In this document: positions 26,112-39,100 of the stretch, in pieces | Layout: the number at the start of each line of letters is the position of its first letter | Numbering within the stretch: position 1 is the first letter of the stretch | DNA from: Poecilobothrus nobilitatus | Lineage: Eukaryota; Arthropoda; Insecta; Diptera; Dolichopodidae | Length of the DNA: 64,000 nucleotides | Assembly: GCA_947095535.1 (NCBI GenBank) | Contig: OX352773.1 | Location: 212,060,093-212,124,092 of the forward strand | Direction of reading: 5' to 3' | Made by a program: the position numbers and the translations under genes | Notes under the pieces: generated by a model | Told to the model about the DNA's origin: nothing | Database searches by the model: none | What the model saw: only the letters and a program-made list of their open reading frames with translations

Positions 26112-27960
26112 TATCTATGATAAATCAGTAATTTAATTTACTAGTGATGTTTTACATTATACAAGTTGATAAGTAATATAAAATTCAGATAAGACATGAT
26201 TGATAATTGGGATGCCTAAAATATAATTAAACGAGGTAGATAATATATACGCTTTTAAAGCAGTAAGTATGTTAGACATATGAATACGTATTTTCAGTAT
26301 TTTCAATAGACTACTTTGTAAAGCAGTAGGATCGCTATTTAAAGTTACCAATAAAATGAATTAGGATAATCTGGTCTAAATAGGATTTAATCGAAAAAAA
26401 AACTTTATTGAAATGTAAATAAATTTACAGGGTGTGGTTAGCCTTTGAACTGTTACTCGTTTATTTTCTTTAAAAACTAAAAATGAAACAAAAATCTCAG
26501 AAGAAGATATTACAATATACTGTTTTTAAGGCTCACTTACAATTTTTAAATTACGTATCATACATGATTACTAAACTTACAGATTTCTTCTTTTAATTAT
26601 TTCTAACCGAAAACTAAAAAAAAATAAAAATTTTTTGAAGTTTTTTTTTAAATTTGCATAATTTTTATTTTTATTACCGAAAAACACCATGTAAAATATT
26701 AAAAAAACAGAAGAAGTGGATTGAATTAAAAAACAGGATCATTTTCATCTTTTTTTTTTTTTTAATTTTTATTACTTTAATAAAAAAAACCTTTTTTATT
26801 TTTAAAAATATCGTCTTATAACTACATAGTTTATATACGAAAAATATTAATTTTTATTTCTGTTATAATTCATTACCGGAAACATCTGATTCTGATCCGA
26901 TCCATTAAATTAATTTTAACTATTTTATCTCTCTTTACACTTCTTCTGATATTCTTCTAAAGTTCAGAATTTAACTTAAATTTTATAAGGTTTAATGGTA
27001 GTCACTGGTCGGCACACAAAGAATTTATCAACAAACACGGAAGACTATTTAGGAGAGTAGAAAGGTGTTACCGTATAGTCCACACATATTATATTCTATA
27101 GGAAAAAACGGTGAATTAACAATGTTACTAAAACCGCGTGTGAAACACTGAAAAAAAAGCGCCAAATAAAAACAAACAATTTTGTTTTTTCTTTTTTTTA
27201 TTTTTTTGATTTTTTTGTTGTTGATTCTGTTGTTCTTTCATAATTTTCGATTAATTTTATTAAATTGAGAACAATTTTTCATAACACGATTTAAATTGAA
27301 TGAACAATGAAAAAACGTTTCAGTTTTAACAGAAAATATAATTTGCTGAACAAAAGGTTACAATTTTTTAAACACAAAATAATCGTAACTGAAAACAAAA
27401 AAAAAAAAAAAACAAAAACAAAAAAGGGGAGAAAAAAACAGAATTCAACGTACCCGCTACACTACTTATAATATTTTAAGTTTTATTTATATCTTTTGCT
27501 GACCAGGAAGATGAATTGAATACAAGAAATATAATCAAAAATTTGCTTCCAATATTGTTTTTATTATTGTTATGTAATAAATTTATATATATATATATAT
27601 ACAATATACATACATGTATATATTTTTTTTTTGTTTAAAATTTTTATAAATCACAGATTATTTTAAATAATTTGTAGTGACTTAATTAAAATTAAAATGT
27701 GGGTTAAATAATTGATATAAAATTTTTTTACACAGATATAATTTCTACCATTGATCTGAATGTTGGTTAGAGAAGATTAAATTATGTAACAGATTATTTC
27801 ATACCATTCATTTGAATATTTTTATAATAAAACTTAAGCACAGCGTTTATGTTTTTATATACATAGCTAGAACATATTACCACTAATATGCAAAAATTAC
27901 TGACTCAAGAAAAAAACTGACTCGTTACCTGATTATTACTCATAACTGACACCATTATGT
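26112..27960. other. AT-rich DNA without recognisable features
   Basis: Contains a TA run near 27,583-27,600 and several A/T homopolymers. No gene or element was recognised. Confidence 0.5.
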
Positions 27961-28095
27961 GACTCAAGCCGTAGTAGTTTCTTAGTCGGCCTTACAATCG
28001 GAGAATTTTAGGTTCAAACCAAAGTCAGATCATATAAAAAACAGTAGTAGTTTTTTATCATAATAATGATATATCGTAAAATAATAATAATAGTA
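27961..28095 (+). mobile_element. tRNA-derived SINE-like fragment (SINE-C, copy 2)
   Basis: GTAGTAGTTTCTTAGTCGG resembles a degraded A-box region. TTAGGTTCAAACC fits a B box and is followed by AAAGTCAGATCATAT, matching CCGGTCAGGTCATGTAC of copy 1 at 3,741. Both copies then carry TATCGTAA and an AT-rich, AATA-repeat tail. Degraded, not a functional tRNA. Confidence 0.4.
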
Positions 28096-28239
28096 TTAAT
28101 ATTAAAAGCTGCAATATTGAAGCTGTCTTCAGTTATTACCTCATGTGGAAAGCTGTCATTTTCTACTGGATGTTGTAACTGACTGATGTCTCTTCATTAT
28201 TGTTAACTGAAATTGTAGTAATAATAGCTGAAATCATTA

Positions 28240-28455
28240 TTGCCATATAGTGAGAAGTCCCAATTCAAAATTTCCGCATCTCCTTCCTATCCTTTTCTAT
28301 GCCTACTCTTTAGCTATTATACTGCTGTGGCAGTTGAAGGTTTAATGGCATTATGTTGGGTGGTTATAGGTGGGTCTTTTTAGTCAATAAGAATCTGACT
28401 TTATCAAGGAGGTATTCCTGATGTCTTTGGAATATTTGCAACTTCCTTAATAAAA
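28240..28455 (+). mobile_element. SINE-B family, copy 4 (most complete)
   Basis: The order of blocks is TCCCAATTCAAAATTTCCGC, GCAGTTGAAGGTTTAATGG, GGTGGGTCTTTTTAGTC, AATCTGACTTTATCAAGG and GTATTCCTGATGTCTTTGG, with a poly(A) tail (28,449 on). Copy 5 at 44.6 kb has the same order and shows a better B-box-like head (GCAATTCGACTCC). A tRNA-derived SINE with a conserved 3' domain is the best reading. It lies about 150 bp downstream of SINE-C copy 2. Confidence 0.6.
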
Positions 28456-31366
28456 AAAAAAAATTCTTCTTGAGTTCCACTTAATGCTACATTAGCTCTA
28501 AATCTTTCACTTTCCCTGCCTTATTCCTTAATCACTCTACTGCACAAGCAATTGTTCTGGCTAACCTATTATTTTCGATAGAGAGTATAAGGGTATACGG
28601 CTACTAAGTAAAAATCTTTCGAGGATTAGCACATTTCATAAAAAACAAATTATGTAAATTATGTAAAGTATAATATAATTATTCACATTATTGACTTGTC
28701 AGATGTTTTCAAATTATGGTATGTTAAAGCTCCCTGATAGAATTTATTTCAATCTGCATTTTGTTTGATATTGATTGGAAATTCTGATGCAAAAATGTTT
28801 GAACTTGTCTTAAAAATTTCATAATCGTTTGAACTCTCCATGACTATTGCCTATATTAAAAAAATTTTTAATCGTCATATATCTTCTTAACGCAAAACAA
28901 TTCTTATAATTCTTATAAATTTATAGAAATGTGAAAACAGCCAATTTCACTCACACATTTACAATTTCATTTAAAATTTCATATTTAAAATTTTATTTTA
29001 TAAAACATAATTATATTTTATAAAAAATAAACAAGTTTAAAGAAATATAATATTACACTATTAATTCTTACCATTGTCTAATGCTTAAACTTTCATAATC
29101 CTTCTTAAATTATTCCACTCCTCTTTTAAATCTGTCCCCTTCTAATTCAATCCATCCTAAACTAAACAAGACATTTTTATTAAAAGTAACATTTTCTTGA
29201 TTCATTTAAAAGGAGGTTAAGCTTGACCCAAAGAAATGAAGGGTGAACTTAATTGTAGTTTGTCTTAGCGTATTTTAATCATTTCAACCTCACGACGTTC
29301 TCCAAAGATATAAAATGTTAATAAAGATTTGAATTAAACTTTGAAAAGCAACAACTTGATTACATTTTCAAGACATTTTTAATTGTATTTTTGAATAACA
29401 GAATCTTGAAACATCTTTATTTTATTCAATCCTTTCTAAATTGATTATGGTTTAATTTTTAGGGTATCAATATATTTCCATGAAAATATGATGTAATGGA
29501 AATTTAAAAGTCGAATCATCTTTCCTTTTCGTTAATTCCAGTAACAAACAAAAACTGAGCATTTCAATCAAAATTTCTTTTTTTTTGTTTTTTAAATTTT
29601 TGTCGTTTGGTTTCTTTTTTTTTATGGAAAATTGCAAATCTGTTGAATTTTCCCAACATTTTCCTTGCATTTTTTTTTCTTATTGTTTTAAATAATGTAA
29701 TAATATTTACACAAGTCTGGTACGTGCTGTGGCGATCGTGGTTTCCTGATTCTGTTTTTTTTTTTGTTTTTAAATCTATAGTGGCAATTTTTTGTACAGT
29801 AACAGAACAATACGTGTCTAAAAAAAGTAGAGAAAGAAAGAAAAAATGCTTAAAAAAAAAGACTGAAATTAAAACACTAGTTTTTAGGAAAACAGCTCAC
29901 GCTTTTTTGTATATATAGTTTTTAAGTTGTTTAATTCCAAAAAAAAAAAAACATTTAAAAAACAAAACAGCAACAAGAAAAAAAAAGTAAAAATAACATA
30001 AAAATTTATTATAAAGAAACTGAACTAAAATTTTAAAGTATCAATTCCTTATCTTTGGTTTCCTTTTTTATGATTCATTCCTTATTTCTATGCTCTAATT
30101 TCGTTCTTAACACATATTCTCATATTTTAATTTAAATTTATACCCTTAACACACTATTATTTTCAAAGTTCATAGGTCTTGATATAACCAGATTAATGAT
30201 CTTTCAATCACCATTTCATAAATTTGATTATGGTTTTTTTCTTATAGCTCTGTAAATAAATCGTATTTTTTTTTACGAAATATTTTGCGCTTTTTAATGA
30301 TTCGTTCTAGCTCAGCAGCTAGGCAAATTTAATGATTACGATTTTATTAACTTCATTATATCTCGTTCATTTTAAAACTTTGATAGAAAACGTATATACA
30401 CGATATTTCGCATAAGAAACCTATCCATTCTGGTGAAGGTAGGAGAAATAAAAACTGGCAGAACATTTTATGAAGTGCTTTCAAGCTCTTTAAATATTTA
30501 CAGTTATTTTTTATTTTCCAAAAAACACTAGTTAAAAAAAATGGAAATTGAAACAATGTTTTTTTTGTAATCAGTTTAACCCTCATAACTTTGTAATGGT
30601 TAGTATAAAAAAATTAAAGCTCCTGAAAATCGGAAAAAAACTGGCTAAAAATCTTCAAAGCACCATGTTATCTTGAAAATGATCTAGATTCTAGAATAAA
30701 CCGCACCCAATCAGAAATGTGATTGAATGTTGACTTGTGATAATATCTCTTTATAAGTTCTTATGTAAGGATTCGTATCGTTTATATCCGGATATATCCG
30801 GATTTATCGTCAAATTTTCAATTCTTTTAGTTTTATTTCAGACTTTCAATAGAATTTTAAAATTTGTAACATAATCAAAAGCAATAGAGAACTTAATTTT
30901 AATCACAATGTTAAAAAAGAAATTTGTCCCCTAAAGTTTTACGGATCAACTACAATTTATCACATTTTAATTTTTAAAACTATAGTGCAACTGATATAAA
31001 CCAGTAAAGTGCAACGGTATTTATTATTAAAAAAAAAAAAAAAAAAAAAAAATAGTTGTGTAATTTGGATATCGATTTATTTTTATTTCGAAATGAAAAT
31101 AAATGAAAATGTGGTTTCAAAATGAAAGCTTTTTTTTTTTTTATTTCAATCCTAAAAATGATTTTTTAGAAATGAACACTACCGAGAGGGAAGCAATTCA
31201 AGTAACATCGGGATTAATGACTATCATATCAATAAATACAATTTTTTTTTTTTTGTAAAAGATTCAGAACAAAATTGAAAAAAAAGAAACATAAGAAAAC
31301 CTACCAATTCATTCATTTCATCCAAGTTCACGCTACATAACGAAAATGTCGGTTGGTTTTTTTATT

Positions 31367-31397
<31 letters not shown>

Positions 31398-32527
31398 GGT
31401 AAACAATAATCCAGCAATTGAAGAACAATTTTTCTTTAAATAATAAAAAAAAAAAAAAAATCAAAAGAAAAACAGTAACTTTAAAAATAAATTTGCATTG
31501 TCTGCGGTTATTTACGTTTTCATGGTTCCTGGCTACTACTTTAATATATATTTTATAGCTACTGATTATATACGTATATACTTCATGATGATGATAATGA
31601 TGATGCCTTAGATTCGCTTTGGGCTCTTACTAAACACCATTACTCTTTTTTTAATATTAAATTGTATTTAAATAGAATTGAAAATTGAACTGATTCGGTT
31701 TTTGTTTTATGTCTTAGAGAATCAGGGAAGGCGTTAGGTTTAATAAATGCCTTTTCTCTTTAAATTAGTTGAAATCTGAGATACTCTTAAAAAATTTTCT
31801 AAGATTAATTATTTGAAAATCGCTAAATATGTACAAAATATATGGTTCTCACATTTATTTGTAAATAATATGAATGAGTCAAAGGCATATTCGAATTCAG
31901 TATTTTTTAATAGTTTTTTCATTATTTGCAGTTACCTACATTAAATTAAAAGTATATAAAAAAAAAAAAAAAACTCCTCTTGCCGACTCTCTTTTAAAAA
32001 ATTCTTCTGTCACAGGCAAACAAAAAAAAAAAATAATAAAAATTTACTACTGCTTTAGCCTCTGATATTGTGTAAGACATGAACCGTGGTAAAACGGTTG
32101 AAAATACTACCAAAGAAAACAAAATAAAAAAGAATTATTTTTTATTTTAGTTTAGGAAACACTAGAAAATAATTCAAAACAAAATTTAGAAGTTGAAGAG
32201 TTGAGTAATTGTTGTTGAATGATGAAGTTTTTATTTATTTATTTTTTTTTTGTATTGTTATTGTTGGCTTAAATTATGGATCATCAAGTGATCCACTAAC
32301 TACTTCATACATTGTGCATTAATATTATAATAAAATCAAAGTAAATATCATTTAAACAAATTTTTAAATTAACATATAAAGTACATCTTGTAAATATGAA
32401 TACATAATATATAATTTCTACCGCTTTTACAATCACAGTGAATCAATTTTTTTAATGGTTAAATTCTTCCTTTTTTTTTAGTTTATTAATAATTTAGTTA
32501 AACCAATAACGTGTTTTAGAAATTCCT
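28456..32527. other. AT-rich DNA, simple repeats only
   Basis: No genes were recognised. Holds the longest homopolymer of the window (24 A at 31,029-31,052), an ATGATG patch at about 31,585-31,605 and a short self-complementary TATCCGGATATATCCGGAT at about 30,786. A 103-codon frame at 29,607-29,918 looks like chance. Confidence 0.5.
31029..31052. repeat. Poly(A) tract, 24 bases
   Basis: An uninterrupted run of 24 A, the longest homopolymer seen. No LINE or SINE body was recognised immediately upstream. Confidence 0.9.
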
Positions 32528-32707
32528 AAGAAGAATAATAGAAGAAGACGAGGTCACCCTAATAACACCTGGAGGCGAACGGTATTAGAGGAACTAACCT
32601 CAAATGGAAAAACATGGGAGGAAGCAAAAATAACTGCTTCGAATAGAGTCAGATGGAGATGCCTAGTAGATATCCTATGCTCCCTGCCCCTCTTGGTGAA
32701 AAAATAA
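32528..32707 (+). pseudogene. LINE ORF2 C-terminal tail (RTE/BovB-like), 5'-truncated
   Basis: An open stretch of about 60 codons reads ...NTWRRTVLEELTSNGKTW..., then EEAKITASNRVRWRCLVD and LCS before a stop at 32,705. The pattern TWRR-x-E-x-W-x-A-x-R-x-W-x-LC is the characteristic C-terminal tail of RTE/BovB-like and related insect LINE reverse transcriptases. The end (SLPLLVKK) looks frameshifted from a typical C-S-P ending. An A-rich, AAG/AAT-repeating tail follows, as expected of a LINE 3' terminus. Endonuclease and reverse transcriptase domains are absent, so this is a dead, 5'-truncated insertion. The GC content is visibly higher than around it. Confidence 0.7.
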
Positions 32708-32719
32708 GGAAAAAAAAAA

Positions 32720-34946
32720 GAAGAATAATAAGTTCTTGTTCTGAATAATGTAAGTAAATTTAAAAATATAAGAGGCACTTTTATTACAAAAAAATAAATA
32801 CCAAGTTAATAAATTCTATTCTGATCTGCACTGGGATATTCTGACAATGTTTTTAGCTCAAAATATAACAGTATATCCTTTCGTTTCAAATACGCATTTA
32901 AATAACACAAAAATAACTGTATATACTGTGTGGAAATAGAATTCTATCGATTTTAATTTAAGTAATTCTACATATTGTGATATGAATGATTGAGTGCGAA
33001 TGAATTGAGATCTCCTTGAATAAGAAGAATAAATTGATATTCCCATTTTTCTCATTATCCTTCATATTCTCATTTTCCTAACATGTCTTTCCTACCATAC
33101 CACAGGTTCGAACATTTATAGTTGAGCAATTAGCTTAACAGTTAAATAATTGGAACCAAAAAACAAAAGGAAATATCCTCTTTAGTTTGGAAATAAATTG
33201 AATATAGAAGTAACTGAAATATTTGATACCAAAACTAAATGTTTCAGTATAAAACTTTAAATAAGTGGACAACCAGTTAAAAAAGTTTAATAGACAGTAA
33301 AATATTTTCTCTGACATTTTAAAAATACATAATAAAAAAGTTAATGTTAAAATTGAAAATTTTATGATATGTGACACGCGTGTTTCGGATGTGGTGGTCG
33401 TCTTCATCTTCTTCATAAAAAAAAAAACAAAAACATATTCAAAACAATATTTTTGTATGGAAAATTTAATTTTTTTTTGTCTCTGCTTATTTTTTTAATT
33501 GTTTTTTCATTTCATTCAATTTTAAAATGGAAATATGATGCAATTTTAATTTTCTATTTCATTCTAACCCATCCAAAACAACAACAACAACAAAAAAAAA
33601 GTATATATAAACAATTGTTTTAGTGTGATATATTTGATTACAATTGAAATAAATAAGAATTAAATATGATTGTTATATTTTATATCAATTGTATCATTTT
33701 GCATCATTGTAAATTTGATATTTTTCTATAAAAATAAATTGTAATAAATCCTAAAAAATTACACAAAAAAAAAAAAAAGGATTAGTGTAGGATGCTGACA
33801 ACATTGAAATTAAAAATATAATATAATAAAAATAGGTTGAAAAGTAACTCAACTTTAAAGAGGATCATGTTAATGGTTTACGCTTCAGTTATCCTGTTTC
33901 CTTGACTTTTGAAATTTTTTATTTGTTTGTTTTGATTTTTTTTGTTGTTTTTTAATAGTTTTACTTTTAATATTTTTTTTTGTTGTTTTGTTGCTCCTAT
34001 TATAATTTTAAAGAATTAAAATCTTGAGTTTCCGGACATGATCTTGGCTTGAATATTATAATGAAAATCATTAGTATTAATATTTTTAACAAAAATTTTT
34101 AATTGCTATCACCAAAACTTAGAATAAAGTTTTCGAATAAATGACTAAAACTATAAATATAATAATCGATTACAAACCAAATTTTTATTATTTTAAAAAA
34201 TCTTGTAGAAGGGGTTCTCATGTGATTCTGCATTTATTAATGACTCAAACGAACTAACGCCTAAAGAACTGTGGAACCAAAATAAAATTAGAAAAGCTTC
34301 CAAAATTTTGGGATAGTAATTCATTATGATCTCAATAAAATGATAATGAAAAAACGACACAAAATATTAATTACAACCCCAAAAGAAAATATTTTATAAG
34401 AATAATATTAAAAAATAAAAAAAACCAATTTGATAATCAGAGAGTTTTACAAAGGTTTTTAACACTTTTTTTTAAAGATCTTTATAAAAAGCAAGATAAC
34501 AATTTTTTCCAGAAGGTTTGCAAAAATTTTAAATATTTTTTCAAGACTTTTAATTTTTATTTGGGGCGATAATATGTTCGGGGTGTAAATTCGCTGAGCC
34601 TTTATTCATTAATAAAACGAATTTATAGACAATCTAAAAATGTAACATTTAATTTATACACTGTAAAAACATATTTAATTTGTTCTTTTAAACGCTAGCA
34701 GAATTTTGAAAATAAAATATTGTTTAGCGCTCTGAATAGATTTGCTATAATTAAACCCATAGCAAAATATTTTATTTCAATTCAAAATTTAAAATTTTTA
34801 ATTACAGATTATAAATTTAGAAATTATCTTTTTTAGAACAACTCTTAAAGTTACTCTACTCTACTCTAAAACTTTTTTGATGATTTATCCCAAATTTAAT
34901 AAATTTTTTATTTAATAACCGTAAAGATAGCTTTTAATGCCTGATC
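32720..34946. other. AT-rich DNA without recognisable features
   Basis: Only small open frames and homopolymers. A possible B-box-like CAGGTTCGAACATT near 33,102 has no other SINE structure. No gene or element was recognised. Confidence 0.5.
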
Positions 34947-34977
34947 ATTATACCCGTACGATAGGATCGGGTATAAT
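34947..34977 (+). repeat. 10-bp perfect hairpin at element start
   Basis: Arms 34,947-34,956 and 34,968-34,977 are perfectly complementary around an 11-base loop (TACGATAGGAT). It marks the 5' side of family D copy 4. Confidence 0.9.
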
Positions 34978-35078
34978 AAAATTACTCCTCCGTTTGTAAC
35001 ACCTCGAAATAAGCGAGCTAGATATACCTTCAAAGGTATGGATCGGATCAGAAAAAAATTCTAAGACTTTTGAGCCAT

Positions 35079-35109
35079 GTCCGTCCGTCCGTCCGTCCGT
35101 CCGTCCGTC
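35079..35109 (+). repeat. (GTCC)7 microsatellite core
   Basis: Seven complete GTCC units plus GTC. Tetranucleotide cores of GTCY type are a hallmark of INE-1/DINE-1-like elements. The other family D copies keep only two or three degenerate units. Confidence 0.95.
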
Positions 35110-35710
35110 AGCACGCTAACTCAAAAACTAAGAAAGCTAGAATCTTGAAATTTACACAAAATATTCTGGGAGTAATTTGTAGGTTCCCCATTTTTTTTTG
35201 GTTGAGTTTGGACCAAGCCTTAGGGTAGCTCTCGAACACCTAACTTTTAGATCCCGACATTTTTTTTGCAATAGAGCTATGCAATTTTAACCACTGATAG
35301 ATCTCACAAAAATATTAATTTTATTTTTAATAACTTTTTTTTGTAGCCCCACCCGTTACGGAGCTACAGCTCCCCAAAGGTTCAAAAAAGCTCTATATTT
35401 AAATTGTTATAGCACAAGTTGTATAAGGTATATCTTCATTTTGAAAACGCCAAACGATTACTACTTTCATTAGCTTTAAAAGTATATATACAATAAATAT
35501 ATATTTTTGGCATACAATGTCTTAATTTACCGTTATGTGAAACTTAAATTTTGCAAAATCCTTCAACCCTTCTATCTTCTAAACGGTTTAAGTTGGAAAC
35601 TTGCAATTTTGACAGAAGTTAGATCTTTAAAAATAAGTATGAGTCATTTCAGAAATTTTTTTTGTATCACCCCCCGTTTAAGAGCTGTAAGGGGTCAAAA
35701 ACTGAAAATT

Positions 35711-36074
35711 TCCTATTTTTAAACACCTGTAACTTGAACACCTGTTAAAATTTTTTTAAAGTAATACATAAAAATTAAAGCTTCAACATTATATTCTTAT
35801 TTCTGTTAACAACTTTTTTTAATAATATAGGGTTACTTTATAATTGACGAAAGTGTTACTTGATTTTTTCAAATTTTCTAACAAATTTCTTCAACAAATT
35901 TTTTGCATTTTGTTTTACTCGATAATTTGAAATTGTTGAGGATATAATGCGTAGTACATAAAAATGCAAATAAATAAACAACATAACGGTTGCTTGAAGA
36001 ATTTTTATTTATATGATATTAATATATATACATACTTATATAATATCATGTTTATTTACATATCGTATATCGTA
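35711..36074. other. AT-rich flank before the palindrome
   Basis: AT-rich DNA with TA-rich patches (about 36,016-36,085). Nothing was recognised. Confidence 0.5.
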
Positions 36075-36150
36075 TATATAATATACATATATACTCTTAT
36101 CATTCATTCACTAGTGAATGAATGATAAGAGTATATATGTATATTATATA
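36075..36150. repeat. Perfect 76-bp palindrome without spacer
   Basis: Two 38-bp arms (36,075-36,112 and 36,113-36,150) are exact reverse complements meeting at CACT|AGTG. The arms contain CTCTTATCATTCATTC and TA-rich outer ends. Symmetry ends cleanly at GCGCC on the right. It could be a foldback mobile element, a cruciform-forming site or a sequencing/assembly hairpin artefact. I cannot decide from the sequence alone. Confidence 0.95.
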
Positions 36151-39100
36151 GCGCCGTATTTACATACATATATGTATTTTATTGTACTTATAAGAAATTA
36201 TTCTGTCAATGGAATATTTAAATATAATATAATATAATATTTAAAATTATATTTACTATTTTGTACTAAGTAAATTTAATATACATTTACCGCTTAGTAT
36301 TAAATGGTAGTATAGAATATTTGAAAAAGTTTTGGATTGATAATCGTTATGTGAAAGGTTAGAATCTGCTTTTGAAGAATGTACATATAAACATGTAGTT
36401 TGAATATATGTAGAACCCATAATTCTAGAAATTATAAAATTCACCCAAATTATTTTAAAATACTAAAATATTAAAAAAATAATATTGTGAGCAGAGTGAC
36501 AGGCTGTGAACATACTAACGGTTCGTACGGGTATCTAAGAGTTGACAAAGGCAACTGTATTCTTCCTCGTTTTTACTACAGATAAACTAATAATCATATG
36601 TTTTAGAAAAGTTGAAAACGGATTGCCTCAATAATTTCTATAAACAAAACTTGTTAAACCACACAGCTTTGTAAAGAAGAAATTTAAAATTATTTACAAA
36701 AAAAAAAAAAAACACAGACATCATAATTGAAAATGTCAGGACGATCAATTTAAAATGTCAAGTTATGTTCATTATATTTAATTGCGAGTTTATGTATTAT
36801 TATTTCTTCGAAAATTAGAATTAGTGTCCGAGAGATTTTATTTTACATTTAACTCAACATCTTCAGTTCGTACATTTTGCAACTTAATGTAATAAAAATT
36901 AATAGGAAATTGAGTCCTTTCTATTTTTAAAATCTATTTAGGAAATTAATTTTTCGGAAATCCGGAAGTATAATACAAAAAATAAATTTTTTTTTTTTTT
37001 TTTTACATTAATTTTAGTTTAATAGATTCATTTCCGGAGTTTTTGTGTATCAACTTCTACCACCTGGTCATATCATCATATACCTGATCTAAATAAAATT
37101 TTTTAAATATTTGAATATGAACATAAGATTTCAAGTTAACAATACATATAGGAAAAAATTATTTTATTTTTTTGTTTTTTTTTTGTTTTGTAAAAGAAAA
37201 ACATTTGTTGCACAATTTTAAATCCAAAAAAAAAAGTTATAAATGTTTATTTTTGCTGACAGCAGTGTATTCATATTGAACAGCTTGTTGGTTTAAGCCT
37301 CTTGAAAAAATCAAAATAAAACTTTAAATCCAGATTTTTTTTTTCTATTTTTTCTTTGTTTTTTTTTTTTTTTTTAAGTACAATACAAGAATAAACCAAA
37401 AAATTCTAAATTAGATTTGACGTTTCTATTTTTTTAGAGTTTTAATATAGTGAAAGCAAGTGAAGTTTTATTTAAATGAATGACATCTTTAGGATACTGT
37501 ATAGGATAAACTATATGAAAGTCAATATACTAAATAGAAGTTGACAAAGTAGATTGAAAGGTCATAAAACTATTTTTAAAATCTAACTAAAATCAATCTA
37601 GCTTCAATTATTTCATAAGCTGTTATAAAAACGCATCACATGTTTTTGGTTTCTTTTTGTAACTTTCTGGTCAATGACAGTATCTAACTATGATACTTTA
37701 GCTTTTCTGATATTTGATAATAATTTTTTTTCGTTTATACTTAAGCTGTATGCTTAAGCTTTCAATTATTACTGCCAAGACAATTAATGATAAATAAAAT
37801 GCTTGAATTTTAGGTATTAAAAATTGTTTTTAAATATGTGTTTTGCATTTAAAATAAAAATTATAAGTGATTTATGAGCAAGACCTATTCAAAATATGAA
37901 ATTTTTTACTTAATTGGTTATATTTTTACTAGACGTCCTAGAAATAAAAAAATATTCACGTCTCGTAGTCTTGCACAATAGCTATATCCGAATAAACAAC
38001 GGTGTAATCCATGATTCCAGATACTAAAACTTAGTCAAATATAAATAATAAATGGTTTGGAGAATGGCATATACAATTAAAGTGAGGTAAATAAAAGATT
38101 CGATTCGAAAAAATTACCTGTGAAGGTATAATGTCAAATTCTTAACAAGAATCATTTCAATCAAAATTACATTTGAGTAATAATGAATTCAAATCGTCTA
38201 AACTCTTTCATAATACCCATTCTATCTAAGAACAAATATATCAGAAACCATCACAACATAACCAAAAAATCAATAATAGAAAAAAAAAATCTGGTTGCAA
38301 ATTGAATGTATCCTGAATCAACAAGTATTACATACCTGCCTAAAGCATTCAGTACCTACACAACCATAAAAAACTATTAAAAAGGAAAAAAATTTAGAAA
38401 AAAAAAAATATATATATAATGAAACAGATGCTCCTTGAATTATCAAGGATTTTTTCCTTGTTTTATTTTCTTTTTATTTCTATCTCTCTTTCACAAATAA
38501 AATATTCATTATAAACTACCTGTTTTTTAAGGTTTTTTCTAAAAACAGTGCACACTGTTTGCACTGATAGAAAAGAAAAACAAATCTGGAACAGATTTTT
38601 GATTTAAAAAAACAAAATTTGTAATGTGTTTCGTTCTTATATTTTTTTGTTTCTATAAGTGTCCTTTTTTATCCTTAAAACAATCTTAAATTTCACTTAA
38701 AAATTGAAATCTTTTCCGAAAAAAAAAAAAAATTAAATTCCAGTCCTGCAAAAATATAAATATGGATTTATATTTGAAAATTGAAACAAATGTCATTTTT
38801 TTTCACAAGAAAATCTAGAAAACAGAAGCTGCAGCGACTGTTACTACAAACAAACATATTTTCAATTTAAAAATATGTATGGAATTCTTTTTAAATTACA
38901 ATAAAATAAAAAATGTTTTAAATTAAAAAAGATTTAAAAAATTAATCTATTGATTATTATTTTACAAAATCATGAGATTGTAATGCATCTATTGCATCCA
39001 TCCATCCATTTCTAAATTTATACTAAGAATGTTCGAAGCTATCGTTGTAATTTTTGTCTTGTCTGACATTTTATATTTATATAGATATACCCAAATCGTG

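Larger units (their letters stand above)
34947..35710 (+). mobile_element. INE-1/DINE-1-like non-autonomous Helitron (family D, copy 4, best copy)
   Basis: Begins with a perfect 10-bp hairpin (ATTATACCCG ... CGGGTATAAT). TTGAGCCATGTCC follows, then a (GTCC)7 microsatellite, and an AT-rich body with TTTTTTTGTAGCCCCACCC, GTTACGGAGCTACAG and ATTTACCGTTATGTGAAAC. A second, diverged copy of the CCCC-GAGCT block sits near 35,660-35,690. The Drosophila INE-1 element likewise has a short hairpin with a ...TATACCC...GGGTATTATA-like motif before a CATGTCCGTC-type core, so Helitron affinity is plausible. The 3' boundary is a guess; no CTRR end was identified. No Rep/helicase coding is present, so it is non-autonomous. 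Confidence 0.65.

Noticed and set aside
29607..29918. 103-codon frame with hydrophobic N-terminus and basic C-terminus
   Set aside because: The basic part is encoded by A-rich runs and the hydrophobic part by T-rich runs, so composition alone explains it.
33100..33135. B-box-like CAGGTTCGAACATT
   Set aside because: An isolated match without A box, body or tail; expected by chance.
35507..35722. 71-codon frame inside the Helitron-like element
   Set aside because: It lies wholly in the non-coding family D body, and other copies do not preserve it.
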